Source: PALSA-505 sp036502085 (GTDB lineage Bacteria; Actinomycetota; Actinomycetes; Streptosporangiales; Streptosporangiaceae). Taken from it: a stretch of 64,000 nucleotides of DNA. Under the pieces are notes generated by a model that saw only the letters and a program-made list of their open reading frames with translations, had not been told where the DNA came from and did no database searches. Made by a program: the position numbers and the translations under genes. Where the stretch lies: the NCBI GenBank assembly GCA_036502085.1, contig DASXZD010000019.1:1-64000 (forward strand), in the 5' to 3' direction. This document shows positions 6,746 to 15,689 of this stretch, one piece after another. Every line of letters begins with the position of its first letter. The stretch's first letter is position 1.

Positions 6746-8617
6746 ATGCGTCGCTTCATCGTGGTTCCTGCCCTGTCAGTGCTTGCTCTGTCGATGCTCG
6801 CCGCGACCCTGGTGGCCGCGCCGTCGTTGTCCGCCGCCGCGGCCGCGGGCCAGGCCGCGCCCGCTGCCAAGCAGCCGGTCGCCGTGGGCACCGGCGGCGC
6901 CGTCGCGTCCATGGATCTGAACGCCAGCCAGGCGGGCATCGCCGCGCTCAAACGGGGCGGCAACGCGATCGACGCCGCCGTCGCCACGGCGAGCGCGCTG
7001 GGGGTGACGATCCCGTTCGTGGCCGGTCCGGGAGGCGGCGGCTTCATGGTGATCTACCTGGCCCGCACGCACCAGGTGATCACCATCGATGGCCGCGAGA
7101 CGTGCCCGCGGGCCTGCACGCCGTCGATGTTCACCAATCCCAAGACCGGCAAGCCGCTCGGCTACTTCTACGCCTCGGACCAGCCGCTCGCTACCGGCGT
7201 CCCCTCCATGGTGGCCACCTGGGCGAAGGCGGTCGGCCGCTACGGGCGGCACAGCCTGGCCGCGGATCTCCAGCCCGCAATCGCGGTCGCCGACCACGGC
7301 TTCCGGGTCAACCCGGACTTCCGGCAGCTCGAGCAGTCTGACCTGCCCGAGCTGCGGGCCTACCCGGCCAGCCGCGACTTGTTCCTCACCGCGGCCGGGA
7401 ACCCGCTGCCGGTCGGCCACCTGCTGCGCAACCCGGACCTGGCCAGGACCTACGGGCTGCTGGCCAGCCACGGCCCCGGCTACCTCTATAACGGGCCGCT
7501 CGGCCAGGCCATCGTCCGCGCCGACGATCACCCGGTCACCACCCCCGGCAGCCACATCGTGCAGCTGCCCGGGATCATGACGATGAGCGATCTGCGGGCC
7601 TACACGGCCCGGGTTCAGGCGCCCACGCACGTGACCTACCGGGGACTGGACGTCTACAGCATGGCCCCGCCGTCCAGCAGCGGGTCCACGGTCGGCGAAG
7701 CGCTGAACATCCTGAGCGGATGGAACCTGCCGGCCGAGCCGAGGGCGACGGCGCTGTTCCACTACCTGGAGGCCTCGCGCCTGGCCTACGCCGACCGCAA
7801 CGCCTACGTCGGCGACCCGCGCTACGTCGGAGTGCCGCTGCACGGACTGCTGAGCCCCGCGTTCGCCACCACCAGGCGCTGCCTCGTGCACACTCAGGCC
7901 CTGGTCTCCCCGGTGGCGCCCGGTGATCCTTTCCCTCCGTACGAGAAGTGCCTCGTCCCTAACGCGCGCAGCGGGTCGTCAGCGCCCGCCGTGACCGCCT
8001 CTCACGAGGGTCGTCACACCAACAACATCGTGACGGCCGACAAGTGGGGGGACATCGTCGCCTACACGAACACCATCAACTTCTTCGGCGGCAGCGGCCA
8101 GACCGTCCCGGGGTACGGCTTTCTGCTCAACAACGAGATGACCGACTTCGACTTCGCGCCGCCCGCGCCCGGCGCCTATGACCCCAACCTGCCGGCCGGC
8201 GGCAAGCAGCCGCGGTCCAGCATGGGCCCGGCGATGGTGCTCCGCGGCCGGCAGCCGGTCTTCACCGTCGGCGCGGCCGGGGGCTCGACCATCATCACGA
8301 CGATCCTGCAGATCATCCTGAACCACGTGGACTTCGGCATGTCGCTGCCCGCGGCGCTGGCGGCCCCGCGGGTGAGCCAGCGAAACTCGCCCACCTCGCT
8401 CGCCGAGCCTGCCTTCTACCACAGCGCTCTGCGGCGGCAGCTGCAGCGCGAGTTTGGCGAGCAGTTCACGCTGGCCACCGGCCCGATACTCCCGCTGGAC
8501 CACTATCCGGGCGACGCGACTGCGCTCCAGGCGCTCGGCCACGGCCGGTTCGAAGCCGTCGCCGAGCCGGTCCGCCTGGGCGGCGGCAGCGCCCTCGTCG
8601 TGAACCCCGGATCGTAG
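6746..8617 (+). CDS. ggt: Secreted gamma-glutamyltransferase
   Basis: A 623-residue precursor (ATG 6746, GAGG five bases upstream) with a signal peptide (RRF, hydrophobic stretch, Ala-rich cleavage region). It has the GGT signatures GGNAIDAAVA, AGPGGGGFMV and DGRETCP. The autoprocessing site reads EGRHTNNIVTADKWGD: the catalytic Thr that becomes the small-subunit N-terminus is present, but the following Thr-His of the common TTH motif is Asn-Asn. The downstream GSGQTVPGYGFLLNNEM and PRSSMGPAMVL segments are conserved. It hydrolyses or transfers gamma-glutamyl groups outside the cell, from glutathione-like or poly-glutamyl substrates; in a mycothiol producer the natural substrate is uncertain. 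Confidence 0.9.
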   Translation: MRRFIVVPALSVLALSMLAATLVAAPSLSAAAAAGQAAPAAKQPVAVGTGGAVASMDLNASQAGIAALKRGGNAIDAAVATASALGVTIPFVAGPGGGGFMVIYLARTHQVITIDGRETCPRACTPSMFTNPKTGKPLGYFYASDQPLATGVPSMVATWAKAVGRYGRHSLAADLQPAIAVADHGFRVNPDFRQLEQSDLPELRAYPASRDLFLTAAGNPLPVGHLLRNPDLARTYGLLASHGPGYLYNGPLGQAIVRADDHPVTTPGSHIVQLPGIMTMSDLRAYTARVQAPTHVTYRGLDVYSMAPPSSSGSTVGEALNILSGWNLPAEPRATALFHYLEASRLAYADRNAYVGDPRYVGVPLHGLLSPAFATTRRCLVHTQALVSPVAPGDPFPPYEKCLVPNARSGSSAPAVTASHEGRHTNNIVTADKWGDIVAYTNTINFFGGSGQTVPGYGFLLNNEMTDFDFAPPAPGAYDPNLPAGGKQPRSSMGPAMVLRGRQPVFTVGAAGGSTIITTILQIILNHVDFGMSLPAALAAPRVSQRNSPTSLAEPAFYHSALRRQLQREFGEQFTLATGPILPLDHYPGDATALQALGHGRFEAVAEPVRLGGGSALVVNPGS

Positions 8618-8619
8618 CG

Positions 8620-8642
8620 CCCGGCGCGGCCGACCCGCCGGG
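8620..8642. terminator. Bidirectional terminator hairpin
   Basis: CCCGGCG (8620-8626) and CGCCGGG (8636-8642) form a perfect 7-bp stem with a 9-nt loop. It sits in the 33-bp gap between the convergent gamma-glutamyltransferase gene and the 518-residue unknown gene. Confidence 0.6.
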
Positions 8643-8650
8643 AACGGTTG

Positions 8651-10207
8651 TCAGTTCGGCGTGGCCGCGGTCAGCTCGCGGCGGGCGATCGCCCGCCGCG
8701 CCTTGGCCTTCAGCCTGCGCTCCCCCATCCGCCTCAGGATGGCCTCCGACCGGCGCCGGCCGATCAGTATCAGGATTCTTGGCGCCTGCTTCACCAGGGG
8801 CGGCGCCGTCTGCACGGCGATGGCCACGAGTTCGGTGTAGGTATCCTGGCGCAGCCGTTTCGTCATGGCCTGGGCCGAATTCTTCAGGAACCCCGTCAGG
8901 CCGGCCAGCGAAAAGCCCAGCGCGGCCAGAATCGCCGACAGTGACTGTGCCCAGGCGTGGGCATGGCCGATCTTCGGCAGCACGATCAGGACAACCAGCA
9001 GGCCGAGGAAGGCCGTCGCGAACTGGGGCCAGAAGAGCCGGACCGCCCGGAAGACCGTCCGGTAGTTCCGCATCAGGCCGTACGGCTTGATCAAGGTGGT
9101 GGGATCCTGGCCGAGGACGATCAGCTCGTACCACCGCCGGATCTGGCGGTACAGGGCCTGGCGGGCCGCCTCACCCGCGTCGTTATCCCTGACCCGCCAG
9201 TCCGCCGTGGCTGCGACCTCGCGCCAGACTTCGAGGGAACCCGCGATGGCCGGCGCGCTGTAGTCGTCCATGTAGTCGGCCAGCCGGCCGGTCAGCCGGG
9301 CCAGCTCGGCGCAGCGGTCCTCGCCTAGCAGGAAAGTCCAGCCGTCGGCCTGGCCCGGATCGAGCGCCCAGTAGGTCTCGGCCAGACCCCGCCCGAGCTG
9401 GTACCCACAGGCCTGCTTCTCTGACGTGGCGGTGAGCCGGTCCTGGACGTGGGCGTCGAACTTCCAGATCAGGCCGGCTAGTTGTCCCCAAGGCTTCCGA
9501 ACGGCGCCCGCCAGGGCATTCTGGCCCGACTGGATTCCGGCCGCGGGAGTCACGGCGGTCGCCGGCACCAGCTGCATGAGCGTCTCGTTCAGGAGCTTGA
9601 TGCCCGCCTGCTCGCCGTCCAGGGCCGCCTGGGCGCGCCGCAACCGCCGCCCGGCGGCGGCCAGATCGTCCTCGGCCTTAGTTCGCGCCGTGGAGTCCCA
9701 CGACGGCGCGGCGGTTACCCGGGCTCTGGCGGTTGTCACGGCCTGCTTGTCGCAGGTCACCTCCCGCTGCGTTTTCGTCACCACGCCCCGCTGTCTTCTG
9801 ACCGCCATCTCCAGCGCCTGGCTAGCCTGCTGGTAGCCGCCGCCCTGGCCTGACGCCCCGCGCTCGAGCAGGCTCAGCGTATTCTGCAAGACCTCGGCCA
9901 CGGCCGGCACGCGGGCATAAGCCAGCGCCCTGGCCTGGTCATCGAGGGCCGCGCCGAGGCTAGAGCCATCATCGGCCGCGTCGACCTTCAGGTCCTTCGC
10001 CAGCTGGCAGACCACCTCCTGCGCCTCAATCCGCAGCTCCGTGCGGCTACGCTCGATCCGCAGCGGCAGGGTGTGATCGGTGTGAGAGAGCATCGGGGCC
10101 ATGGCGCCGGGCGGGCTCCCTGGCCGGTTCCGGCCGCGCACCTCGGCCAGGTACCAGCCGAGGCGGAAGGCGGCCAGCACGTCTGCTGCATCATCGGGTG
10201 CGGCCAC
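8651..10207 (-). CDS. Unknown membrane protein with helical N-terminal region
   Basis: I do not recognise this 518-residue protein. Residues about 40-215 are helical, with a charged Ala/Arg/Gln-rich stretch at 130-210 that may form a coiled coil. The middle (about 220-370) is globular with several tryptophans. Two hydrophobic segments lie at about 393-413 and 419-441 as a tight hairpin, followed by a very basic tail (RRRSEAILRRMGERRLKAKA). The topology suggests a large cytosolic domain anchored by a C-terminal hairpin. The start is a GTG at 10207 after a GGGGGAGG tract. It is divergent from another unknown anchored protein at 10407, and the two may work together. Confidence 0.7.
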   Translation of the reverse strand: MAAPDDAADVLAAFRLGWYLAEVRGRNRPGSPPGAMAPMLSHTDHTLPLRIERSRTELRIEAQEVVCQLAKDLKVDAADDGSSLGAALDDQARALAYARVPAVAEVLQNTLSLLERGASGQGGGYQQASQALEMAVRRQRGVVTKTQREVTCDKQAVTTARARVTAAPSWDSTARTKAEDDLAAAGRRLRRAQAALDGEQAGIKLLNETLMQLVPATAVTPAAGIQSGQNALAGAVRKPWGQLAGLIWKFDAHVQDRLTATSEKQACGYQLGRGLAETYWALDPGQADGWTFLLGEDRCAELARLTGRLADYMDDYSAPAIAGSLEVWREVAATADWRVRDNDAGEAARQALYRQIRRWYELIVLGQDPTTLIKPYGLMRNYRTVFRAVRLFWPQFATAFLGLLVVLIVLPKIGHAHAWAQSLSAILAALGFSLAGLTGFLKNSAQAMTKRLRQDTYTELVAIAVQTAPPLVKQAPRILILIGRRRSEAILRRMGERRLKAKARRAIARRELTAATPN

Positions 10208-10406
10208 GGATGCCCCTCCCCCGCAGTTCTTCCTTGTACCTCATACCGGATGACAGTCCGAACGAGGCACGCCGCCAGCGAATAAACCAGCCATTGAGCG
10301 GGGGACTTCTTACAGTTTGCGTGTCCGGCTCCGCGAGCCGCGTTACTGTAAGCCTGGGTAGCTACATCGCCTGACTGGATATTAACACGAGGCAGAGATC
10401 GCGCCA

Positions 10407-10886
10407 ATGACCATTCAAGACTGGTTCCAGACCATATCCCTCCTCGGCGTTGCCCTAGCTCTTCTGCTGAATACCCGCCAGATTCGCGAGATGGGATCAC
10501 AGACGCGTTCCATGCTGCGGTCACTGGAGCAGAATGCCTACCAGCAGCAGCTTCGCACGCACTCCGACCACCGGATCCTCTTCTTCAAGGATGATCCGCG
10601 GCTGCTTTCCTGGCATTTGGGAACCCGGGGCTATACCCTGGCGCGGTCCCACCAGCGCAACAAGCGAACCCTCTACGCTCTGGTAAAGCTCGATGAGCAC
10701 GAGGCGAATTATCTCAGCTATACCGGAGCGCTACTTCCCGAAGAGGTCTGGCTGGCCTGGCTCGAGGTCATAAGGGCAGACTTCGGTGTCAAGGAGTTCC
10801 AGGATGTCTGGCACAATGCGAAACGATTTTATGTCACGTCGTTTGTCAAATATGTGGACACCTCGATCCTGGCGCGCCCAGAGTGA
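10407..10886 (+). CDS. Unknown N-terminally anchored protein
   Basis: This 159-residue protein starts with one membrane segment (about residues 8-22, FQTISLLGVALALLLN), then a polar helical region rich in Gln/Arg and a C-terminal domain with conserved-looking Trp/His residues (LLSWHLGTRGYTL, EVWLAWLEVI). The layout recalls DUF6082-type actinobacterial proteins, but I cannot assign it firmly. The DNA is visibly richer in A/T than neighbours, with codons such as AAT, ATA and TTT, suggesting recent acquisition or an accessory role. It is divergent from the 518-residue unknown gene. The ATG at 10407 has only a weak purine-rich upstream sequence. Confidence 0.65.
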   Translation: MTIQDWFQTISLLGVALALLLNTRQIREMGSQTRSMLRSLEQNAYQQQLRTHSDHRILFFKDDPRLLSWHLGTRGYTLARSHQRNKRTLYALVKLDEHEANYLSYTGALLPEEVWLAWLEVIRADFGVKEFQDVWHNAKRFYVTSFVKYVDTSILARPE

Positions 10887-10989
10887 CACCGTGGCCGACC
10901 AGGAGACCAGCCTAACGCGGCCCACGCAGCCCCGCTGCCGTCACCGTGAACCGACGCTCACCTCGCCAGCACGCGGTCATGCGCGGAGC

Positions 10990-11047
10990 GCTTCCGCGGA
11001 GACGCCCGGCGCAATTGCGTGAGACGTCTCCGCAGAAACGCGGAAGC
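10990..11047. terminator. Nested palindromes between convergent genes
   Basis: GCGGAGACG (10996-11004) pairs with CGTCTCCGC (11025-11033), and GCTTCCGCG (10990-10998) pairs with CGCGGAAGC (11039-11047). The loop contains the perfect palindrome CGCAATTGCG (11010-11019). The arms overlap, so alternative branched structures are possible. The site lies between the 159-residue unknown gene and dapB and probably ends transcription from both sides. Confidence 0.55.
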
Positions 11048-11121
11048 CGGGACTTCAGCCGGAAAGACGCCCGGGCACCGTATCTGGATGACAACGCGCG
11101 GTGACGAGGAGATCCGGGTGG

Positions 11122-11952
11122 TCAGGCGAGGCCGAGCAGGGACTCGATGCCGACCGTGAGGCCGGGTGGGAGCGCGGAAATCTGTCGGACGGCGAGCAGC
11201 ACCCCGGGCATGAACGACGCACGGTCGAGCGAGTCGTGCCTGATGGTCAGGGTCTCGCCGTGCCCGCCGAGCAGCACCTCCTGATGGGCCACCAGGCCCG
11301 CCAGCCGGACCGCGTGCACGTGCACATCGCCGACGACCGCGCCGCGGGCGCCGTCGACCTGGGTCACGGTCGCGTCCGGGGGGGCGCCCAGGCCGACCGA
11401 GGCCCGGGCCTGGCTGATCAGCGAGGCGGTGCGCAGCGCGGTGCCCGAGGGGGCGTCGACCTTGCCCGTGTGATGCAGCTCAACGACCTCGGCCGACTCG
11501 AAGAACCGGGCGGCCAGCCCGGCGAAGTGCATCATCAGCACCGCGCCGACGGAGAAGTTCGGGGCGATCAGCACGCGGCTGCCGGGGCGCCCGGCACCCT
11601 CCTGCCGGCCAGCACCCTGCCCGGCAGCACCGTCGTGTCGGCCAGCACCGTCTAGGCCGCCGGCACCGTCCTGGTCGCCGGCCAGCCAGGCCGCGACCTC
11701 GGCCAGCCGCGCCTCGTCGAAGCCGGACGTGCCGACCACGCAGTCCAGGCCGCGGCCGATGCACCAGCGCAGGTTGTCCATGACGGCCGACGGGTGGGTG
11801 AAGTCCACCACGACGTCGCAGCCGTCGAGCCGCTGCCGGTCGTCGCCGACGTCCAGCTCGGCGGCCAGCGTCAGGTCATCGGCCGCGCCGATCGCGCGGC
11901 CGACCTCCTGCCCCATGCGCCCCTGGGCGCCGAGTACCCCTACCTTGATCAT
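11122..11952 (-). CDS. dapB: 4-hydroxy-tetrahydrodipicolinate reductase
   Basis: DapB catalyses the NAD(P)H reduction step of lysine/meso-diaminopimelate synthesis, needed for peptidoglycan. The protein has the N-terminal nucleotide motif GVLGAQGRMG (5-14) and the catalytic ELHHTGKVDAPSGTA with His160/His161 and Lys164. At 276 residues it is longer than usual: residues about 91-125 are a Gly/Asp/Gln/Ala-rich insertion encoded by short imperfect DNA repeats (about 11590-11695). The insertion falls in a surface region between the Rossmann domain and the catalytic domain. It is the last gene of the rpsO-pnp-M16-dapB group, 21 bp after the M16 gene. Confidence 0.95.
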   Translation of the reverse strand: MIKVGVLGAQGRMGQEVGRAIGAADDLTLAAELDVGDDRQRLDGCDVVVDFTHPSAVMDNLRWCIGRGLDCVVGTSGFDEARLAEVAAWLAGDQDGAGGLDGAGRHDGAAGQGAGRQEGAGRPGSRVLIAPNFSVGAVLMMHFAGLAARFFESAEVVELHHTGKVDAPSGTALRTASLISQARASVGLGAPPDATVTQVDGARGAVVGDVHVHAVRLAGLVAHQEVLLGGHGETLTIRHDSLDRASFMPGVLLAVRQISALPPGLTVGIESLLGLA

Positions 11953-11973
11953 CGTGCCCCGGACCGGCCGGTC

Positions 11974-13356
11974 TCAGCCGAGTGCGGAGGCGAAGACGCC
12001 GGCGTCATCGAACGGGCCGACGACGGCCAGCACCTTCGGCCGGGACAGCACGTCGGCGGCCACCGCGCGCACCTCGTCGTGCGTCACGGCCTCGATCGAG
12101 GCGAGGATCTCATCGACCGGCTCCAGCCGCTGGTACACCAGCTCGGACTTGCCCAGCCTGCTCATCCGGGACGACGGGTCCTCCAGCCCGAGCACGATCG
12201 AGCCGCGCAGCTGGCCCTTGCCCCGGTCGAGCTCGAGGTCGCTGAGGCCGCCGTCGATCACCTTGGCGATCTCCTCGCGGCAGATCGCGAGCACTTCGTC
12301 GGCCTTGGCCGGCAGGCAGCCGACGTACACCCCCCAGATGCCGGTGTCGGCGAGCTGGGAGTTGAAGCTGTACACCGAGTAGGCCAGGCCGCGCTTCTCC
12401 CGCACCTCCTGGAACAGCCGGGACGACATGCCGCCGCCGAGCGCGGCGTTCAGCACGCCGAGCGAGAACCGGCGCGGGTCGGTCCGGGACAGGCCGGTGC
12501 AGCCGAGTACCAGGTTGGCCTGCTCGATGCCGCGCGACACCAGCCGCAGGCCGTCGGCAGAGGCGCCGGTGCCTGCGGGCACCCGGTAGGTGCCGCCCAC
12601 CCGCGGTGCGGCCGGCTCGCTGTGCGCCGCCGCCCCGCCCGTGACGCCGGCGAACGCCTGCCGGACCAGGGCCACCACCATGTCGTGCCGGAGGTTGCCC
12701 GCAGCCGCGACCACCAGGTGCGGCGGGGTGTACATGGCCTGGTAGTGCTCCAGGATCTGGTCACGGCTGATCGTGTTGATCGAGCTCACCGTGCCCAGGA
12801 TGGGACGGCCGAGCGGGCTGTCGCCGAATAGCTCGGCGGCGAAGGCCTCGTGCACGGTGTCCGAGGGATCGTCCTCGTTCATCGCGATCTCTTCGAGCAC
12901 CACGCCGCGCTCGGCGTCCACGTCGCGCGGCGTGATCAGCGAATCCGCCACCATGTCGCACAGCACGTCGATCGCCAGCGGCAGGTCGGCGTCGAGCACC
13001 CGCGCGTAGTAGCAGGTGAACTCCTTGCCGGTGAACGCGTTCAGCTCACCGCCCACCGCGTCCATGGCCGCCGAGATGTCCAGCGCTGTCCGCCGGTTCG
13101 TGCCCTTGAACAGCAGGTGCTCCAGGTAGTGGGTGGCGCCGGCGTGCGCGATGTCCTCATCTCGCGAGCCGACCCCCACCCAGATACCGATCGCCGCCGA
13201 CCGCACCGCGGGCAGCGACTCGGTGATGATCCGGAGTCCGCCGGGAAGCACGGTCCTGGCGACCGTGCTGTCACCGGGCGAAAGCCGGGGCGCTGCCGCC
13301 CCGGCCTGCCCGTGACCCTCAGGGCCGGCGTGACCGGCCCGCTGATGGGTGCTCAC
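11974..13356 (-). CDS. M16-family zinc peptidase
   Basis: A 460-residue pitrilysin/processing-peptidase-like protein with the inverted zinc motif HYLEH at 76-80 and the distal glutamate in GVVLEEIAMNEDDP (about 155-156). The second half (GLSRTDPRRFSLGVLNAALGGGMSSRLFQEVREKRGLAY) is the usual M16 C-terminal repeat. It lies directly after pnp, a conserved arrangement in actinobacteria; its target peptide is unknown. The GTG start overlaps the pnp stop (GTGA), so translation is coupled. Confidence 0.92.
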   Translation of the reverse strand: MSTHQRAGHAGPEGHGQAGAAAPRLSPGDSTVARTVLPGGLRIITESLPAVRSAAIGIWVGVGSRDEDIAHAGATHYLEHLLFKGTNRRTALDISAAMDAVGGELNAFTGKEFTCYYARVLDADLPLAIDVLCDMVADSLITPRDVDAERGVVLEEIAMNEDDPSDTVHEAFAAELFGDSPLGRPILGTVSSINTISRDQILEHYQAMYTPPHLVVAAAGNLRHDMVVALVRQAFAGVTGGAAAHSEPAAPRVGGTYRVPAGTGASADGLRLVSRGIEQANLVLGCTGLSRTDPRRFSLGVLNAALGGGMSSRLFQEVREKRGLAYSVYSFNSQLADTGIWGVYVGCLPAKADEVLAICREEIAKVIDGGLSDLELDRGKGQLRGSIVLGLEDPSSRMSRLGKSELVYQRLEPVDEILASIEAVTHDEVRAVAADVLSRPKVLAVVGPFDDAGVFASALG

Positions 13357-15689
13357 GACTCGCGTGGCCCCCGGTGGCGGGTCCTTGTCCTGTGATGCCC
13401 GTCGCGGCCGCCTTCGCGGTCACCGCGGCCGCCTTCGCGGTCGCCGCGGCTGCCGTCCCGGTCGCCGCGCGGGCCCGCCTCGGCGCCCTCGGTGTGGCCC
13501 TCGGCGGCCTCCCGCTCGGCTACCTCCACCGGGATCAGGGAGAGCTTGCCCCGGTCGTCGACCTCGCGGATCTCGACCTGGATCTTCTCCCCCACCTTGA
13601 TCACATCGTCCACGTTGTCGATCCGCGCGCCGCCGTGCAGCTTGCGGATCTGGGTGATGTGCAGCAGGCCGTCCTTGCCGGGCAGCAGCGAGATGAACGC
13701 GCCGAACGTGGTCGTCTTCACCACCGTGCCGAGGAAGCGCTCGCCGACCTCGGGGATGTGCGGGTTGGCGATCGCGTTGACCGCGGCCCTGGCCGCCTCG
13801 GCGGACGGGCCGTCGGTGGCACCGATGTAGATCGTGCCGTCGTCCTCGATCGTGATCTCGGCGCCGGTGTCCTCCTGGATCGAGTTGATCATCTTGCCCT
13901 TGGGCCCGATGACCTCGCCGATCTTGTCCACCGGGACCTTGACCGTGATGATCCGGGGCGCGTTCGGGCTCATCTCGCCCGGCGCCTCGATGGCCTCGCT
14001 CATCACCTCGAGGATGGTCAGCCGCGCCGCCCGCGCCTGGGTGAGCGCGCCCGCCAGCACCGACGCCGGGATGCCGTCCAGCTTGGTGTCGAGCTGCAGG
14101 GCGGTGATCACGTCCCTGGTCCCGGCGACCTTGAAGTCCATGTCGCCGAACGCGTCCTCGGCGCCGAGGATGTCGGTCAGCGTGACGTACTCGCCGCCCT
14201 CGTTCATCAGGCCCATGGCGATGCCCGCCACCATGTCCTTGAGCGGCACGCCCGCGTCAAGCAGGGCCATGGTGGACGCGCAGACCGAGCCCATCGAGGT
14301 GGACCCGTTGGAGCCGAGCGCCTCGGACACCTGCCTGATCGCGTAGGGGAACTCCTCGCGGGTGGGCAGCACGGGCACCAGCGCCCGCTCGGCGAGCGCC
14401 CCGTGACCGATCTCGCGGCGCTTGGGCGATCCGACCCGTCCGGTCTCCCCGGTCGAGTACGGCGGGAAGTTGTAGTTATGCATGTAGCGCTTGGTGCGCT
14501 CGGGGTTGAGCGTGTCGATCATCTGCTCCATCCGGAGCATGTTCAGCGTGGTCACGCCCATGATCTGAGTCTCGCCGCGCTCGAACAGGGCGGAGCCGTG
14601 CACCCTGGGCAGCACGTGCACCTCGGCGGACAGCTGCCGGATGTCGGCGAGCCCGCGGCCGTCCATCCGGATCTTGTCGCGGATCACCCGCTCCCGCACC
14701 AGCTTCTTGGTCAGCGACCGGTAGGCGGCGCTGATCTCCTTCTCCCTGTCCTCGAACTGGCTGGACAGCTTCTCGACGGCCAGCGCCTTGATCCGGTCGG
14801 TCTCGGCCTCGCGCTGCTGCTTGCCCGCGATCGTGAGCGCCTGCGCCAGCTCGTCGGAGACGGCGTCGGCCAGCGCGTCGTAGACGTCCTGCTGGTAGTC
14901 GACGAAGATCGGGTACTCGGCCGTCTCCTTGGCCGCCTCGGCGGCCACCGCCAGCTGCGCCTCGCAGAGCACCTTGATGAACGGCTTGGCCGCCTCCAGG
15001 CCCTGGGCCACCGTCTCCTCGGTCGGCGCGACCGCGCCGCTGCCGGCGTCGGCAAGCAGCCGCAGGGTCTTCGGCGTGGACTCCGCCTCGACCATCATGA
15101 TCGCCACGTCACCGTCGTCCAGCACCCGGCCGGCCACGACCATGTCGAAGGTCGCCTCGTCGAGCTGCGGGTGGGTGGGGAAGCCCACCCACTGGCCCTT
15201 GATCAGCGCCACCCTGACCCCGCCGATCGGCCCGGAGAACGGCAGGCCGGCCAGCTGGGTGGACAGCGAGGCGGCGTTGATGGCCACCACGTCGTACAGG
15301 TGCTCGGGATGCAGGGCCATGATCGTCTCGACGATCTGGATCTCGTTGCGCAGGCCCTTGACGAACGACGGCCGCAGCGGCCGGTCGATCAGCCGGCAGG
15401 TCAGGATCGCGTCCTCGGACGGACGGCCCTCCCGACGGAAAAACGAGCCGGGAATCCGGCCCGCCGCGTACATCCGCTCTTCCACGTCCACCGTGAGCGG
15501 GAAGAAGTCCAGGTTGTCCTTGGGCTTCTTGGATGCCGTCGTGGCCGACAGCACCATCGTCTCGTCATCGAGGAAGACGACGGCGGACCCGGCGGCCTGG
15601 CGGGCGAGCCGCCCGGTTTCAAATCTGATCTTGTGAATGCCGAACTGGCCGTTGTCTATGACGGCCTCGGCGCTATGCACACCCTCCAC
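13353..15689 (-). CDS. pnp: Polyribonucleotide nucleotidyltransferase (PNPase)
   Basis: PNPase degrades RNA 3' to 5' using phosphate and can polymerise nucleoside diphosphates. The 778-residue protein has two RNase PH domains, a KH domain (IGPKGKMINSIQEDTG, near residue 590) and an S1 domain (about 650-710). The last 50 residues are Arg/Gly/Asp/Glu-rich repeats encoded by a short DNA repeat. The frame is open further upstream, but the start is the GTG at 15689, eight bases after a strong AAGGAGG (15698-15704). A stable hairpin sits just before that site. Downstream is the M16 peptidase, overlapping by GTGA. Confidence 0.96.
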   Translation of the reverse strand: MEGVHSAEAVIDNGQFGIHKIRFETGRLARQAAGSAVVFLDDETMVLSATTASKKPKDNLDFFPLTVDVEERMYAAGRIPGSFFRREGRPSEDAILTCRLIDRPLRPSFVKGLRNEIQIVETIMALHPEHLYDVVAINAASLSTQLAGLPFSGPIGGVRVALIKGQWVGFPTHPQLDEATFDMVVAGRVLDDGDVAIMMVEAESTPKTLRLLADAGSGAVAPTEETVAQGLEAAKPFIKVLCEAQLAVAAEAAKETAEYPIFVDYQQDVYDALADAVSDELAQALTIAGKQQREAETDRIKALAVEKLSSQFEDREKEISAAYRSLTKKLVRERVIRDKIRMDGRGLADIRQLSAEVHVLPRVHGSALFERGETQIMGVTTLNMLRMEQMIDTLNPERTKRYMHNYNFPPYSTGETGRVGSPKRREIGHGALAERALVPVLPTREEFPYAIRQVSEALGSNGSTSMGSVCASTMALLDAGVPLKDMVAGIAMGLMNEGGEYVTLTDILGAEDAFGDMDFKVAGTRDVITALQLDTKLDGIPASVLAGALTQARAARLTILEVMSEAIEAPGEMSPNAPRIITVKVPVDKIGEVIGPKGKMINSIQEDTGAEITIEDDGTIYIGATDGPSAEAARAAVNAIANPHIPEVGERFLGTVVKTTTFGAFISLLPGKDGLLHITQIRKLHGGARIDNVDDVIKVGEKIQVEIREVDDRGKLSLIPVEVAEREAAEGHTEGAEAGPRGDRDGSRGDREGGRGDREGGRDGHHRTRTRHRGPRES

